Under the pieces are notes generated by a model, which saw nothing but the letters and a program-made list of their open reading frames with translations, was not told the origin of the DNA and made no database searches. Below, piece by piece: positions 16,277-25,116 of a stretch of 31,722 nucleotides of DNA. The stretch is from JAWODU01 sp046483125 (GTDB lineage: Bacteria > Verrucomicrobiota > Kiritimatiellia > UBA8416 > JAWODU01). The stretch covers positions 1 through 31,722 of the forward strand of contig JAWODU010000028.1 in assembly GCA_046483125.1 (NCBI GenBank), written 5' to 3'. How positions within the stretch are numbered: the first letter of the stretch is position 1; the number at the start of each line of letters is the position of its first letter. Position numbers and translations under genes: made by a program.

Positions 16277-17593
16277 ATGGCAGATAACGACACCATGGAA
16301 GTTAACGTGCAGGATGAGAAAAAGTGCCGCCGGGTGGTCAATGTAAAAGTTCCGCCCGAATCGGTCTCTTCGGATTACACTGACGTTGTGAAAGCTTATG
16401 CCGGGGCGGTCAAAGTGCCGGGTTTCCGAAAGGGGAAAGCCCCCGCGGACGTGGTGGAGCGCAGGTACGGGAAAGAGATTGAGGAGGAGGCCAGGGACAG
16501 GCTGGTGCCGCGATTTTACAGGGAAGCCCTCAGCAGAGAAAACATAAAACCGGTTTCCATCGTCGAGGTGGGCGATGTCTCTTTCGGCAAGGATAAAGGT
16601 CTGAGTTTTAAAGTTACGGTAGACGTGCCGCCGGAATTTAAACTGCCGCGGTATCGCAAAATCTCCCTGCGCGGGCAGGATGTGAACGTAAGTGACGAGG
16701 ACGTTGATGCGGCAATCAAAAGGGTCCGGGAAAGCGCCGCGAGTTTCGAGGATGTTTCGGACCGCCCCGCGAAGCGGGGAGACATGATTATGATTGACTA
16801 CAAGGGCTTCTTTGAGGGGCGCCCCGTCAATGAGGTGGTATTGGGGTGCAATGATCTCGGTGAAGCTGAGGATTTCCGGATGCTTCTGGACGAACCGGAG
16901 GTAATGCCGGGTTTTCTGGAAGGGCTGGCCGGTGCCTCAGCCGGTGACGAGAAAGTTATAGAGGTGAAGTTTCCCCCGGATTACCACGTCAGGGACGCGG
17001 CCGGCAGGAAAGCTGAGTATACTGTGCGGGTAAAGGCAGTGAGGGAAAAACGCCTCCCGGAAATGAATGAGGAATTCTTCAGGTATTTCAATGTGTCTTC
17101 GGAAGAAGAGCTGAGATCCAGGGTACGGAAGGAGCTTGAAGATGCCGCGCACACCCGTGAGCGTGACAGGCTTAAGGAAGAAATCGCCAGGCATCTGCTG
17201 GAGAAAGCTGATGTTGAGGCCCCGGAATCGCTTGTTGAGGAAGAAACGAGAGCGGCCGTTATGGATCTGGTCAGGCGTATGAGAATGCAGGGCGCCGGCG
17301 ACGAACAGATAGAGAGTGAAAGTAAAACTATTCTTGACGAGTCACGGAAGAAGTCTGAGGATCGAGTTCGGCTGTCTTTTATTCTGTCCAGAATAGCTGA
17401 AGAGGAAAATATACGCGTTGACAGTGCCGAAGTGGATAAACAGGTAGAGGCGATGGCGGGCAGGCGCGGCGTCTCGGTTGAGCGTTTACGTTCGGAACTG
17501 GCCGGGAAAGGCGGCCTGGAACGCATAGAGGACCAGCTTCTCGCCGGAAACGTGCTGGATTTCGTGCTGGAGCAGGCCAGGGTTAAAAAATAA
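16277..17593 (+). CDS. tig: Trigger factor
   Basis: A 438-residue ribosome-associated chaperone. The N-terminal domain includes the ribosome-docking loop seen here as VPGFRKGKAPADVVERRYG (consensus GFRxGKxP). The middle FKBP-like peptidyl-prolyl isomerase domain (about 150-250) includes GDMIMIDYKGFFEGRPV and MPGFLEGLAGASAGDEKVIEVKFP. The C-terminal helical arms (about 265-430) are present. It folds nascent chains at the ribosome exit tunnel. It sits directly before clpP and clpX, the classic tig-clpP-clpX order. The ribosome binding site GAGGAAAAATG-like (GAGGCAGAGGAAAA) precedes the ATG. Confidence 0.95.
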   Translation: MADNDTMEVNVQDEKKCRRVVNVKVPPESVSSDYTDVVKAYAGAVKVPGFRKGKAPADVVERRYGKEIEEEARDRLVPRFYREALSRENIKPVSIVEVGDVSFGKDKGLSFKVTVDVPPEFKLPRYRKISLRGQDVNVSDEDVDAAIKRVRESAASFEDVSDRPAKRGDMIMIDYKGFFEGRPVNEVVLGCNDLGEAEDFRMLLDEPEVMPGFLEGLAGASAGDEKVIEVKFPPDYHVRDAAGRKAEYTVRVKAVREKRLPEMNEEFFRYFNVSSEEELRSRVRKELEDAAHTRERDRLKEEIARHLLEKADVEAPESLVEEETRAAVMDLVRRMRMQGAGDEQIESESKTILDESRKKSEDRVRLSFILSRIAEEENIRVDSAEVDKQVEAMAGRRGVSVERLRSELAGKGGLERIEDQLLAGNVLDFVLEQARVKK

Positions 17594-17619
17594 ACCGTGA
17601 AAGAAGGAGAGAAGGCGAA

Positions 17620-18258
17620 GTGAAAGAGATGAACCAGGCGTTGGTCCCGATTGTAGTCGAGCAGACCGGGCGGGGGGAGAGGGCATACGACATATTTTCG
17701 CGCCTTCTTAAGGACAGGATAATCTTTGTGGGGAGCGCGATAAGCGATGAGTTGAGCAACCTGATAATTGCCCAGCTTCTGTTTTTGCAGGCGGAGGACG
17801 CGGAAAAAGATGTGAACATGTACATCAATTCGCCGGGCGGCTCGGTAAGCGCGGGTATGGCTATATACGACACCATGCAGTTTCTGAAATGCGACGTATC
17901 CACATATTGCGTGGGACAGGCTACAAGCATGGCAGCTGTTCTGCTGGCGGCCGGTACTTCGAAAAAGAGATTTGCTCTGCCTAACGCCAGAATAATGATT
18001 CACCAGCCCTGGGGCGGCGTGCAGGGACAGGCGGCGGATATCAGCATTCAGGCACGCGAGATTATAAGACTGCGCGACAGGGTTAACGAAATCCTCTCGT
18101 CCCATACAGGCAAGGCGATCGACGTTATAGCGACGGACACGGACCGGGATTTTTTCATGAGTGCTGAAGAAGCGCGTAAATACGGCGTTGTCGACCAGGT
18201 GGTGGCACACAAAGGCGATAAGGCCGGGCGCGGTAAGAAAAAGAAATCTAAACAGTGA
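17620..18258 (+). CDS. clpP: ATP-dependent Clp protease proteolytic subunit
   Basis: A 212-residue serine peptidase that forms a double heptameric barrel. The catalytic Ser lies in GQATSMAAVLLAAG, the His in MIHQPWGG, and the Asp in the region TDRDFFMSAEEA. NSPGGSVSAG is the oxyanion/glycine-rich strand. The start is taken as GTG at 17620, nine bases after GGAGA (17606-17610); the ATG at 17629 would be too distant. The C-terminus carries a short Lys-rich tail (GKKKKSKQ). It partners with ClpX, encoded next. Confidence 0.96.
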   Translation: MKEMNQALVPIVVEQTGRGERAYDIFSRLLKDRIIFVGSAISDELSNLIIAQLLFLQAEDAEKDVNMYINSPGGSVSAGMAIYDTMQFLKCDVSTYCVGQATSMAAVLLAAGTSKKRFALPNARIMIHQPWGGVQGQAADISIQAREIIRLRDRVNEILSSHTGKAIDVIATDTDRDFFMSAEEARKYGVVDQVVAHKGDKAGRGKKKKSKQ

Positions 18259-18306
18259 TCCTTAAGCGGCGGCGGAACGCCGTCGCGGATTTCAGAAGGC
18301 GGGACA

Positions 18307-19578
18307 ATGGCCGATATCGAAGAACGCGTTTGTTCATTTTGCGGAAAACGGCGTAACCAGGTGCGGCGTCTCATTTCAGGGCCGGACGTGAAGATCTGCG
18401 ACGAGTGCATTGAGGTATGTAACTCGCTTCTCAAGAGCAACAAAGATGAATCGAGCGGAAAGACCGCGAAGGACCTGGTGGTTCCTAAACCTGCGGAGAT
18501 AAGAAGTTTTCTCGACCAGTATGTGGTCGGGCACAATCACGCGAAAAGGGTGCTGTCCGTAGCGGTCCACAATCATTACAAACGGCTGAAGCAGGAAGTG
18601 AATTCGAAGGAGGGGGAATCGTTTTCGGACGTCGAAATCGAGAAGAGCAACATTCTGCTTGTAGGGCCTACGGGGAGCGGGAAAACGCTGATGGCTAAGA
18701 CGCTTGCCCGTATGCTCGACGTGCCTTTCGCGATCGTGGATGCAACGACGCTGACGGAAGCAGGCTACGTCGGGGAAGACGTCGAGAACATACTTCTGCA
18801 CCTCATAAGGAACGCCGATAACGACGTGGGCAGGGCGGAAATGGGAATAATATACGTCGATGAAATAGACAAAATCGGGCGGAAAACGGACAACGTGTCG
18901 ATAACCCGGGACGTGTCCGGTGAAGGCGTTCAGCAGGCCTTGCTCAAGATACTCGAGGGGACCGTGGCGAACGTGCCGCCTCATGGAGGCAGAAAACATC
19001 CCCAGCAGGAGTACATAAGCATTAACACGGCCCATATTCTGTTTATCTGCGGAGGGGCTTTCGTAGGCCTGGAGGATATAGTCCGCCGCCGGTCGGGAGT
19101 GGGGTCTCTCGGTTTTTCGGATGACCGCGGCAAAAAAAAGCGGGACTCCGAATGGAGCGTGGGGGAAGGTATCCAGGTGGAACCGGAGGATCTTGTCCGT
19201 TACGGGTTGATTCCCGAGCTGGTTGGAAGAATACCGGTAGTGGCGAGCCTTGCCGAACTGACGCAGGCGGATCTGCGGAGAATACTTGTGGAACCCAGAA
19301 ACTGCATGGTCCGGCAATACCAGAAACTGCTTGCCATGGACGGGATCGATCTTTCGTTTACTCCGAGCGCACTTGAAACTCTCGCGTCTGCCGCGGCCAG
19401 AAGAAAAACCGGAGCCAGGGGATTGCGGGCGGCCGTGGAGCAACTGATGCTTGACGTTATGTTTGAGGCGCCGAGCACCGGCCGTAAGGGCCCTCTGCGC
19501 GTTACCAGGTCCATGGTAAAAAACCGGCGCGCAGGCGAAAATGTCCGCCAATCCCGAGCACGGCGGAAAATAGCCTGA
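18307..19578 (+). CDS. clpX: ATP-dependent Clp protease ATP-binding subunit ClpX
   Basis: A 423-residue AAA+ unfoldase that feeds substrates to ClpP. The N-terminal zinc-binding domain has CSFCGKRRNQV and ICDECIEVC (four Cys). The AAA+ core has Walker A VGPTGSGKTLMAKTLA near residue 118, Walker B IIYVDEIDKIGRK, the pore loop region TEAGYVGEDVEN and the sensor segment GLIPELVGRIPVVASL. The ClpP-docking loop in the middle portion appears as LGFSDDRGKKK, where IGF/LGF is the expected tripeptide. The C-terminal small domain TGARGLRAAVEQLMLDVMFEAPS is intact. The gene converges on panD with only an 11-base gap. Confidence 0.97.
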   Translation: MADIEERVCSFCGKRRNQVRRLISGPDVKICDECIEVCNSLLKSNKDESSGKTAKDLVVPKPAEIRSFLDQYVVGHNHAKRVLSVAVHNHYKRLKQEVNSKEGESFSDVEIEKSNILLVGPTGSGKTLMAKTLARMLDVPFAIVDATTLTEAGYVGEDVENILLHLIRNADNDVGRAEMGIIYVDEIDKIGRKTDNVSITRDVSGEGVQQALLKILEGTVANVPPHGGRKHPQQEYISINTAHILFICGGAFVGLEDIVRRRSGVGSLGFSDDRGKKKRDSEWSVGEGIQVEPEDLVRYGLIPELVGRIPVVASLAELTQADLRRILVEPRNCMVRQYQKLLAMDGIDLSFTPSALETLASAAARRKTGARGLRAAVEQLMLDVMFEAPSTGRKGPLRVTRSMVKNRRAGENVRQSRARRKIA

Positions 19579-19589
19579 ATTTCTGCTCT

Positions 19590-19955
19590 CTACATCCGCT
19601 TCAGACCGCCTTGGGGCCGGTTTTGTTCGTCCACGTGCAGAATCAGGGGAGTATGCCGCGGCAGTTCTTCGGGCGCGAGGGCGCAGAAGGTAAAGACTAT
19701 CAGTTTGTCGCCTTTTTTCCCCTTGTGCGCGGCAGCGCCGTTCAGACATACGGTTCCGGAATCCGGTTCCGACTCAATGGCGTATGTTTCGAACCTGTAG
19801 CCGTTGGCGAGATTGGCGACCATAATCTTTTCGTAGGGCCGGATCTTAACGGCGTCCATCAGGGCTCTGTCCATGGTCAGACTCCCTTCGTAGTCGATCT
19901 GAACATCGGTTACGGTAACACCGTGCAGTTTTGCCTTCAGCATGTTAACGAGCAT
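19590..19955 (-). CDS. panD: Aspartate 1-decarboxylase (precursor)
   Basis: A 121-residue pyruvoyl enzyme that makes beta-alanine for pantothenate and CoA. The self-cleavage site Gly-Ser lies in DYEGSLTMD (about residues 22-30); cleavage would generate the N-terminal pyruvoyl on the alpha chain. KAKLHGVTVTD at the start and NGAAAHKGKKGDKLIVF near the middle match the family. A strong ribosome binding site (AGGGAGGTG) precedes the ATG. It is last in a minus-strand group with the nucleotidyltransferase (52-base gap). CoaE, another CoA-pathway enzyme, is encoded 5 kb away on the other strand. Confidence 0.95.
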   Translation of the reverse strand: MLVNMLKAKLHGVTVTDVQIDYEGSLTMDRALMDAVKIRPYEKIMVANLANGYRFETYAIESEPDSGTVCLNGAAAHKGKKGDKLIVFTFCALAPEELPRHTPLILHVDEQNRPQGGLKRM

Positions 19956-20007
19956 ACGGATTACACCTCCCTGCCCTCAAGGTAGCACCCGGGAAATCGG
20001 GCGCAAG

Positions 20008-21357
20008 TCAATTTTTGCCGGAGATCGTACGTTCTATTTCTGCTTCCAGCCATTCGAGCAGACTTTCACGGTCGGGGAACTTTTCTTCGAGCTGGGCATT
20101 GTAAGCTATTGTCCGCCACTTTCCGACCGCCGGGCCTTCCGGAACACCGAAGGACATGATGTCCCGTCCCGTCACCCAGGGCTCGGGAAGCGGTTTTTCC
20201 TTTGAAAGCTTTTCCTGAAAGTCTTCGAGAAACCCGTAGTTTGAGAGGTCACCGTGGCTGGCGAGGCAGTCCAGCCTGTGAAGCTCAAGTTCGGTCGGGA
20301 AAGTATCGCTTCCCACCATGCGCCTGAGGGTGGATGTTTTCATTTTCTGTACATCCATGAAGCGCATGTGGTCGTGAACACAGCGGGAAACCGCCTTCAC
20401 GTCGGCGGCGGGAAAACGAAGTCTGCGCATGATTGAGGCCGTCATTTCGGCGCCGGCCGAGGCATGGCCGTCGAAGCGCATGCGACCGTCCGCCAGCTTT
20501 GCGGTTGCCGGCTTTCCCACGTCGTGAAAAAGCACGGCGTAGACAAGGTGCACTGTCCTTTGTTTCATCATGTTGAGCATCAGAACGGTGTGTACGAACA
20601 CATCTCCCTCGGGATGAAAGCGTTCCGGCTGGACCTGGCCCTTCATTGGAATGAGTTCGGGGAGTACAGGCTCCAGAATGCCGAGGTCGTCCAACATTCT
20701 GACGGCGTAACCCGGTTTAACGGCTTCCATGAGCGTTCTGGTGAGTTCGCCCCGGACGCGCTCCGGGCTTATGCGGGTTATCAGGTGAGCGGAGCGCCTT
20801 ATGGCGGCCGCGGTATCGGTATCCAGTTTGAAATCCAGGCTTGTCGCAAAGCGGACGGCCCGCATCATACGAAGATGATCTTCGCGGAACCGCTGTTCCG
20901 GTTGCCCCACGGCGCGAACAACGCGGCGATCGAGATCGTTCTTACCCCCCGCGTAGTCGTGAAGCCGATCCTTAACCGGATCGTAAAACATGGCGTTAAT
21001 GGTGAAGTCGCGGCGCCTGGCGTCGACCTCGGGTTCGGCCGGCGAGACCGAAACGGGATGGCGGCCGTCCGCGTACGTGTCGTCCCGTCGGAAAGCGGCG
21101 ACCTCAAACCACGCCTCCTCCAGGGGGGCCTTTACGACGGCAAAGGCCTTGCCGACTGGCACCGAGCCGGGAAAGAGTTCCATTACGCGTTCCGGTGTCG
21201 CGTCTGTAGCGATATCGTAATCTTTCGGCGGCAGACCCATCAGGGTGTCTCTCACACAGCCTCCCGCCCAGTACGCGGTAAAACCCGCCTCCTGGATGCG
21301 GCGCGCGGCAAGTACGGCGAGATCGCGCAATCTGTTCGCGGAATCGTTATTCTGCAT
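20008..21357 (-). CDS. cca: CCA-adding tRNA nucleotidyltransferase / poly(A) polymerase family with HD domain
   Basis: A 449-residue class II nucleotidyltransferase. The head has YWAGGCVRDTLMGLPPKDYDIATDATPE, which contains the GG-x-VRD motif and the catalytic DxD (DYDIAT), near residue 28. RRDFTINAMFYDP and RFREDHLRMMRAVRFA are the nucleotide-selecting neck motifs. An HD-type phosphohydrolase domain follows (LFHDVGKPATAKLADGRMRFDGHASAGAEM, about residues 270-300). Since the tRNA-Arg in this window lacks an encoded CCA, a CCA-adding role fits, though the poly(A) polymerase subgroup cannot be excluded by eye. Its start overlaps the end of the upstream phosphorylase gene by 11 bases. Confidence 0.9.
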   Translation of the reverse strand: MQNNDSANRLRDLAVLAARRIQEAGFTAYWAGGCVRDTLMGLPPKDYDIATDATPERVMELFPGSVPVGKAFAVVKAPLEEAWFEVAAFRRDDTYADGRHPVSVSPAEPEVDARRRDFTINAMFYDPVKDRLHDYAGGKNDLDRRVVRAVGQPEQRFREDHLRMMRAVRFATSLDFKLDTDTAAAIRRSAHLITRISPERVRGELTRTLMEAVKPGYAVRMLDDLGILEPVLPELIPMKGQVQPERFHPEGDVFVHTVLMLNMMKQRTVHLVYAVLFHDVGKPATAKLADGRMRFDGHASAGAEMTASIMRRLRFPAADVKAVSRCVHDHMRFMDVQKMKTSTLRRMVGSDTFPTELELHRLDCLASHGDLSNYGFLEDFQEKLSKEKPLPEPWVTGRDIMSFGVPEGPAVGKWRTIAYNAQLEEKFPDRESLLEWLEAEIERTISGKN

Positions 21358-22177
21358 TTTTACTGAAGTGGTTTATAAAGGCCTCTAAGAGCCGCTTCAT
21401 TACGGGAGTTGAGCTTTCGGATACTGCCAGGGCATCGGCGTGAGAGAGAGGAGATCGGCCGGAACGTGCGGCGCAATTTGAAATCAGGGACACTGCGGCG
21501 GTCTGAATCCCGGCGGCATTGGCGAGAATGGCTTCCGGGACCGTTGACATACCCACCGCGTCGGCGCCCATCCGGGCGAGCGCTTGAACTTCGGCCGGTG
21601 TTTCGTAGGCGGGACCGGTTACCGAAGCGTAAACACCGTGTTTTACCGGCTTCCGCGACGGGTTGCCTGTGAGTTCCATGGCATTGTTCAGATCATTGCT
21701 GTAGACCTGTGTCTGGTCGGGAAAAGTTTCCTTTCGCGGAAAACCCGGCTCCATAAGCGGATTTGCTCCCATCAGGTTGATGTGGTCGTCAATTATCATC
21801 AATTCGCCGGGTTGAAGGTCGGGGCGTATACCGCCTGCGGAATTGGTAAGAAGAAGAGAACTTATTTCGAAGCGGCAGGCGATATGAATCGGCAGAGCTG
21901 CGGGAAGCCAGCCGTCTCCTTCGTAAAAGTGGCGTCTGCCGTGAAATACCAGCATCTGAAGGCCGTCGTAACCGGCGAGGGCGAGAGTCCCCCTGTGGCC
22001 GGGGATCTTTGCGGCCCCGAGGCCCGGTATGTCTTCGTACGGCAGTGCTTTTTCCGTTGTCAGAAACTCGGCCGCCTTTTCCCATCCGGAGCCCAGTACC
22101 ACGGCGAGTCGGGGAGATGTTTCCCCGAACATGCGGCGGACTTCTCTGAACGCCTTGTCCGGAACATTGTCTTTCAT
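21347..22177 (-). CDS. Purine-nucleoside phosphorylase (trimeric, type I)
   Basis: A 276-residue protein of the PNP/MTAP family. It cleaves purine nucleosides with phosphate to base and ribose-1-phosphate in the salvage pathway. Motifs seen: VVLGSGWEKAAE, PGHRGTL (phosphate-binding), FHGRRHFYEG, LLTNSAGGIRPDLQPGELMIIDDHINL, and the base-binding ETPAEVQALARMGADAVGMSTVPEAI. SNCAA contains the Asn expected in 6-oxopurine-specific enzymes. It opens a minus-strand operon with the nucleotidyltransferase and panD, and is divergent from the radical SAM gene with a 37-base shared upstream region. Confidence 0.93.
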   Translation of the reverse strand: MKDNVPDKAFREVRRMFGETSPRLAVVLGSGWEKAAEFLTTEKALPYEDIPGLGAAKIPGHRGTLALAGYDGLQMLVFHGRRHFYEGDGWLPAALPIHIACRFEISSLLLTNSAGGIRPDLQPGELMIIDDHINLMGANPLMEPGFPRKETFPDQTQVYSNDLNNAMELTGNPSRKPVKHGVYASVTGPAYETPAEVQALARMGADAVGMSTVPEAILANAAGIQTAAVSLISNCAARSGRSPLSHADALAVSESSTPVMKRLLEAFINHFSKNAE

Positions 22178-22214
22178 AATCGCAAGAAGTATAGTGTGTT
22201 AGAGAGGATTATCA

Positions 22215-23249
22215 ATGGAAACCGGTACTGTATACAAGACGCTTTCGGGTCCGGCGTCTGTCGGACGGAAATCCGGCGTGTTTTTGAAAGGGACGGAGGA
22301 TCTGTTCGAACTTCTGCGCCCGGCCGCGGCCGAAAAAAAGGCGCTCGGCAGGGCCGTCTCGCGTTATCCTTTTCTGGTTTCCAAGTATTACGCTTCCCTT
22401 GCCGTGACTCCGGACGCCTCCGATGCGGTTGCTGTTCAATTTCTGCCCGACGTCCGGGAACTGGAATCATTCCGGGGCGGTGCGGAAGACCCTTTTTCCG
22501 AGCATGAACGCATGCGTGTTCCGGGCCTGATTCACAGGTACCGGGACAGGGTCGTTTTGCTGGCATCCGCCGAATGCGCTGTACGCTGTCGGCACTGTAC
22601 GCGGAAAAATGTGCTCGATAAGATGGGCATAGAACCGTCCCGTGCCTGGTTCGCGCGGATACTTGAATACCTTGAAGGCGCCGACGCAGTCCGTGAAGTA
22701 ATAGTCTCGGGAGGCGATCCGCTTCTTCTCGATACGGCGCTTCTGGACTGGCTGTTGGACTCATTGCGGAAACTTCCCCGCCTGGAGGCCTTACGCATCG
22801 GCACCAGACTGCCGGTGGTCCTGCCTGAACGGGTTACGCCTGAGCTTTGCGATGTCATGCGTCGGCACAGGCCGCTGTGGGTGGCGACCCAGTACAACTG
22901 CGCCGCCGAAATCACCGCTGAGTCAATCGGGGCATGCGACAGGATATTGACAAGGGGCATCCCGATAGTGAACCAGGCCGTACTGCTGAAGGGTGTTAAC
23001 GACACCTTCGAGCGGATGAGAGACCTCTGCAATGGTCTGCAGAGAAACATGATAAAGCCTTATTACGTTCTTCAGTGCGATCCGGTCCTGGGCACGCGGC
23101 ATCTGGCAGTCTCCCTTGACGAAGCGCGCAGGCTCAGCGAACAGCTGAGGAGATCCGTGGGAGGGCTCTCGATGCCGGTTTTTGCGGCGGATGTGCCGGG
23201 CGCCGGGTCGAAAATTCCGCTGGAAGCGGCCGGGCCGGAGTCACCATAA
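22215..23249 (+). CDS. KamA-family radical SAM aminomutase (lysine 2,3-aminomutase / EpmB-like)
   Basis: A 344-residue protein with the radical SAM cluster motif CAVRCRHCTRK (CxxxCxxC). EVIVSGGDPLLLD and LRIGTRLPVVLPERVTPEL are typical of KamA/YodO/EpmB. The C-terminal DVPGAGSKIPL aligns with the PLP-lysine motif of lysine 2,3-aminomutases (Lys retained). At 344 residues it is nearer the EpmB size, which shifts the amino group of lysine before transfer to elongation factor P, than the roughly 415-residue fermentative enzyme. Neither efp nor epmA is in the window, so the substrate is not settled. Ribosome binding site GAGAGGA lies just upstream of the ATG. Some internal regions are shorter than canonical KamA. 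Confidence 0.88.
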   Translation: METGTVYKTLSGPASVGRKSGVFLKGTEDLFELLRPAAAEKKALGRAVSRYPFLVSKYYASLAVTPDASDAVAVQFLPDVRELESFRGGAEDPFSEHERMRVPGLIHRYRDRVVLLASAECAVRCRHCTRKNVLDKMGIEPSRAWFARILEYLEGADAVREVIVSGGDPLLLDTALLDWLLDSLRKLPRLEALRIGTRLPVVLPERVTPELCDVMRRHRPLWVATQYNCAAEITAESIGACDRILTRGIPIVNQAVLLKGVNDTFERMRDLCNGLQRNMIKPYYVLQCDPVLGTRHLAVSLDEARRLSEQLRRSVGGLSMPVFAADVPGAGSKIPLEAAGPESP

Positions 23250-23525
23250 AAAAAGGCCCTTCAGCCAGACGGGTTTCATTGGACTCAAGTCTCTATTGGA
23301 CTTCATACCGAGGGCCCTTTCTTACCTGTCCGGCTGGGGGCCGCCTTTTCAGGAAGCAGGCCGCGTGCCAGATGCGTGTTCCGGCCCCGAGTCGGCATGT
23401 TGATCGACGGAAAAAGGTGGAATACCGGGCGTTTCCGAGGTGTTTTAAACGCGATTACGGGAGTATCCGTTCGAGGAGGTGCCGGCAGAGGCCTGTCTGG
23501 AACGGCCGCCCGCGGCCGATCGGCC
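23250..23525. other. Intergenic stretch without a supported gene
   Basis: This 276-base gap separates two convergent genes. It holds a loose GGCCC/GGGCC pairing flanked by A and T runs (23250-23310). At the right edge GGCCTGTC (23490-23497) pairs with GACAGGCC (23533-23540), enclosing a GGCCGC/GCGGCC hairpin. These may act as bidirectional termination structures. Short open frames here have no recognisable content. Confidence 0.5.
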
Positions 23526-24911
23526 TCATTCGGACAGGCCGAGGGCGGCCATACGCCTCCTCAGTTTGCCGCGTGACAGTCCCATGAGGCGCGCGGCGGC
23601 GGATACGTTCTTTCCGGTCCTTTCCAGCGCCTCCCGGAGAAGACGCCTTTCCACTTCTTCGAATTTAAGACTGTCAAGCGGCCAGGACCCGGTTCTCGCT
23701 CCGGAGAGCGAAGCGCCCCTGGACTGAAACTGGGCCGCCAGTTCCTCGCGCGTCAGGGAGCCGGAACTTTTACTCCGGATGACGGTTCCTTCAATTATGT
23801 TCCGCAGTTCACGCACGTTGCCGGGATAGTCGTAATCAAGCAGTATATCCATGGCATCGTCGCTTATGGATTCGATGGTTTTGCCCATGTCGGCAGCGAA
23901 ACGAAGCGTGAAGTAAAGTGCGAGAAGCGGTATATCCTCTTTCCGTTCGCGCAGTGGCGGCAGGACGATCTTGCAGACCATCAGGCGGTGGTAGAGGTCT
24001 TCGCGGAATTTCCGGTCCCGGACGAGATCTTCCAGGGGCTTATTGGTTGCCGTTACGATGCGCACGTCGGCGTCGCGTTCTTCGCGCTCTCCGAGGGGCA
24101 GGTATGTTTTTTCCTCGAGAAGGCGCAGTATTTTTGCCTGCGCAGCCGGCGGCAGTTCGCTGATCTCATCCAGAAAAAGCGTTCCGCCTCTCGCCGTATC
24201 CACATATCCGCCGCGGCTTTCAACCGCCCCGGTAAACGCTCCGCGTCTATGGCCGAACATTTCGGATTCAAACAGATCTTCGGGCACCGAGGCGCAATTC
24301 AGGGTCAGAAAGGTATTTTCCGCCCTCGGGCTGGCGTGGTGAAGGGCGCGTGCGGCCAGTTCCTTGCCGGTGCCGCTTTCGCCCGCGAGGAGCACTGTTG
24401 CGGACGATTGAGACACGTCCACTATTTCACTCACGATTGCCTTCATCGTATTCGACTGGCCGATCATGATCCCTTCAGCCTCCCGTCGAGACGTGAGTTC
24501 GTCGTTCAACAGGTTAACCTGTTCGGCCAGCAGTTGTCTCTGGCGGGCGAGCACGCGGAACCTGGTGGTTCTTTCAATCGCCGCGGTGAGCGCTGAAGTG
24601 GTAAAGGGTTTTTCGAAGAAATCGGTTGCCCCCTCACGAAGCGCCCGGATCGCGGTCTCGAGCTGGCCGTGGGCCGTGATGAATATGAGTTCGCACTGCG
24701 GATCGATTTCCTTGAGGCGCTTCAACACCTCAAACCCGTCGTGCCTGGGCATGCGAATGTCGCTGATTACGATATCCGCGCCGTTTTCCTCTATCCAGTC
24801 AAGCGCCTTGATTGGGTCCTCGAAAGTAGTCGCCTGAAACTCGAATTCGGCAAGGGCGGCCTTGAGACTGCGCAGAATCATTGCGTCGTCGTCTATGACG
24901 ACAACCTTCAT
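23526..24911 (-). CDS. Sigma-54-dependent response regulator (NtrC family)
   Basis: A three-domain transcription activator of 461 residues if begun at the ATG at 24911 (MKVVVIDDD); in-frame ATGs at 24935 and 25019 would add up to 36 residues of low conservation. Receiver domain: VVVIDDD, phospho-acceptor Asp in ISDIRMPRHDG, Lys in EKPF. AAA+ domain: Walker A GESGTGKE, ESEMFGHRRGAFTGA with the GAFTGA loop that contacts sigma-54, Walker B GGTLFLDEI, and the arginine-finger region REDLYHRL. The C-terminal Fis-type helix-turn-helix is NVSAAARLMGLSRGKLRRRM. A partner histidine kinase is not adjacent, so the signal and targets are unknown. It marks the left border of the accessory region. Confidence 0.93.
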   Translation of the reverse strand: MKVVVIDDDAMILRSLKAALAEFEFQATTFEDPIKALDWIEENGADIVISDIRMPRHDGFEVLKRLKEIDPQCELIFITAHGQLETAIRALREGATDFFEKPFTTSALTAAIERTTRFRVLARQRQLLAEQVNLLNDELTSRREAEGIMIGQSNTMKAIVSEIVDVSQSSATVLLAGESGTGKELAARALHHASPRAENTFLTLNCASVPEDLFESEMFGHRRGAFTGAVESRGGYVDTARGGTLFLDEISELPPAAQAKILRLLEEKTYLPLGEREERDADVRIVTATNKPLEDLVRDRKFREDLYHRLMVCKIVLPPLRERKEDIPLLALYFTLRFAADMGKTIESISDDAMDILLDYDYPGNVRELRNIIEGTVIRSKSSGSLTREELAAQFQSRGASLSGARTGSWPLDSLKFEEVERRLLREALERTGKNVSAAARLMGLSRGKLRRRMAALGLSE

Positions 24912-25116
24912 ATGCGAGTGCTGTGTGTCTTGCATGGGCACGAATGATTCAAGCCTGTATCCCCGCTCCGGTCCAGAAAAAAAGCTCTGTTTATGAATAA
25001 GTGGAGGCATTATGGCCACACTTGTCCGACTCAGGCGGAAAAAGGCGCCCGCCGTCGTTAGAGTTTTCCTTCACACGGTTCAAGCCTCAGTAAAGGTTTC
25101 CCTTGTTGGGTGCTCG

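Noticed and set aside
16981..18210. 409-residue minus-strand open frame
   Set aside because: Antisense to tig and clpP, both clearly coding on the plus strand.
18376..19749. 457-residue minus-strand open frame
   Set aside because: It is antisense to clpX, whose motifs are complete; the product has no recognisable domain.
20464..21366. 300-residue plus-strand open frame
   Set aside because: Antisense to the CCA-adding enzyme gene, which has all expected motifs.
25024..25063. Possible attC left of the VIT1-like gene
   Set aside because: GGCGG/CCGCC stem and GTCGGAC-like end exist, but spacing is only 40 bases and cores do not pair; I could not define the left border of the array.
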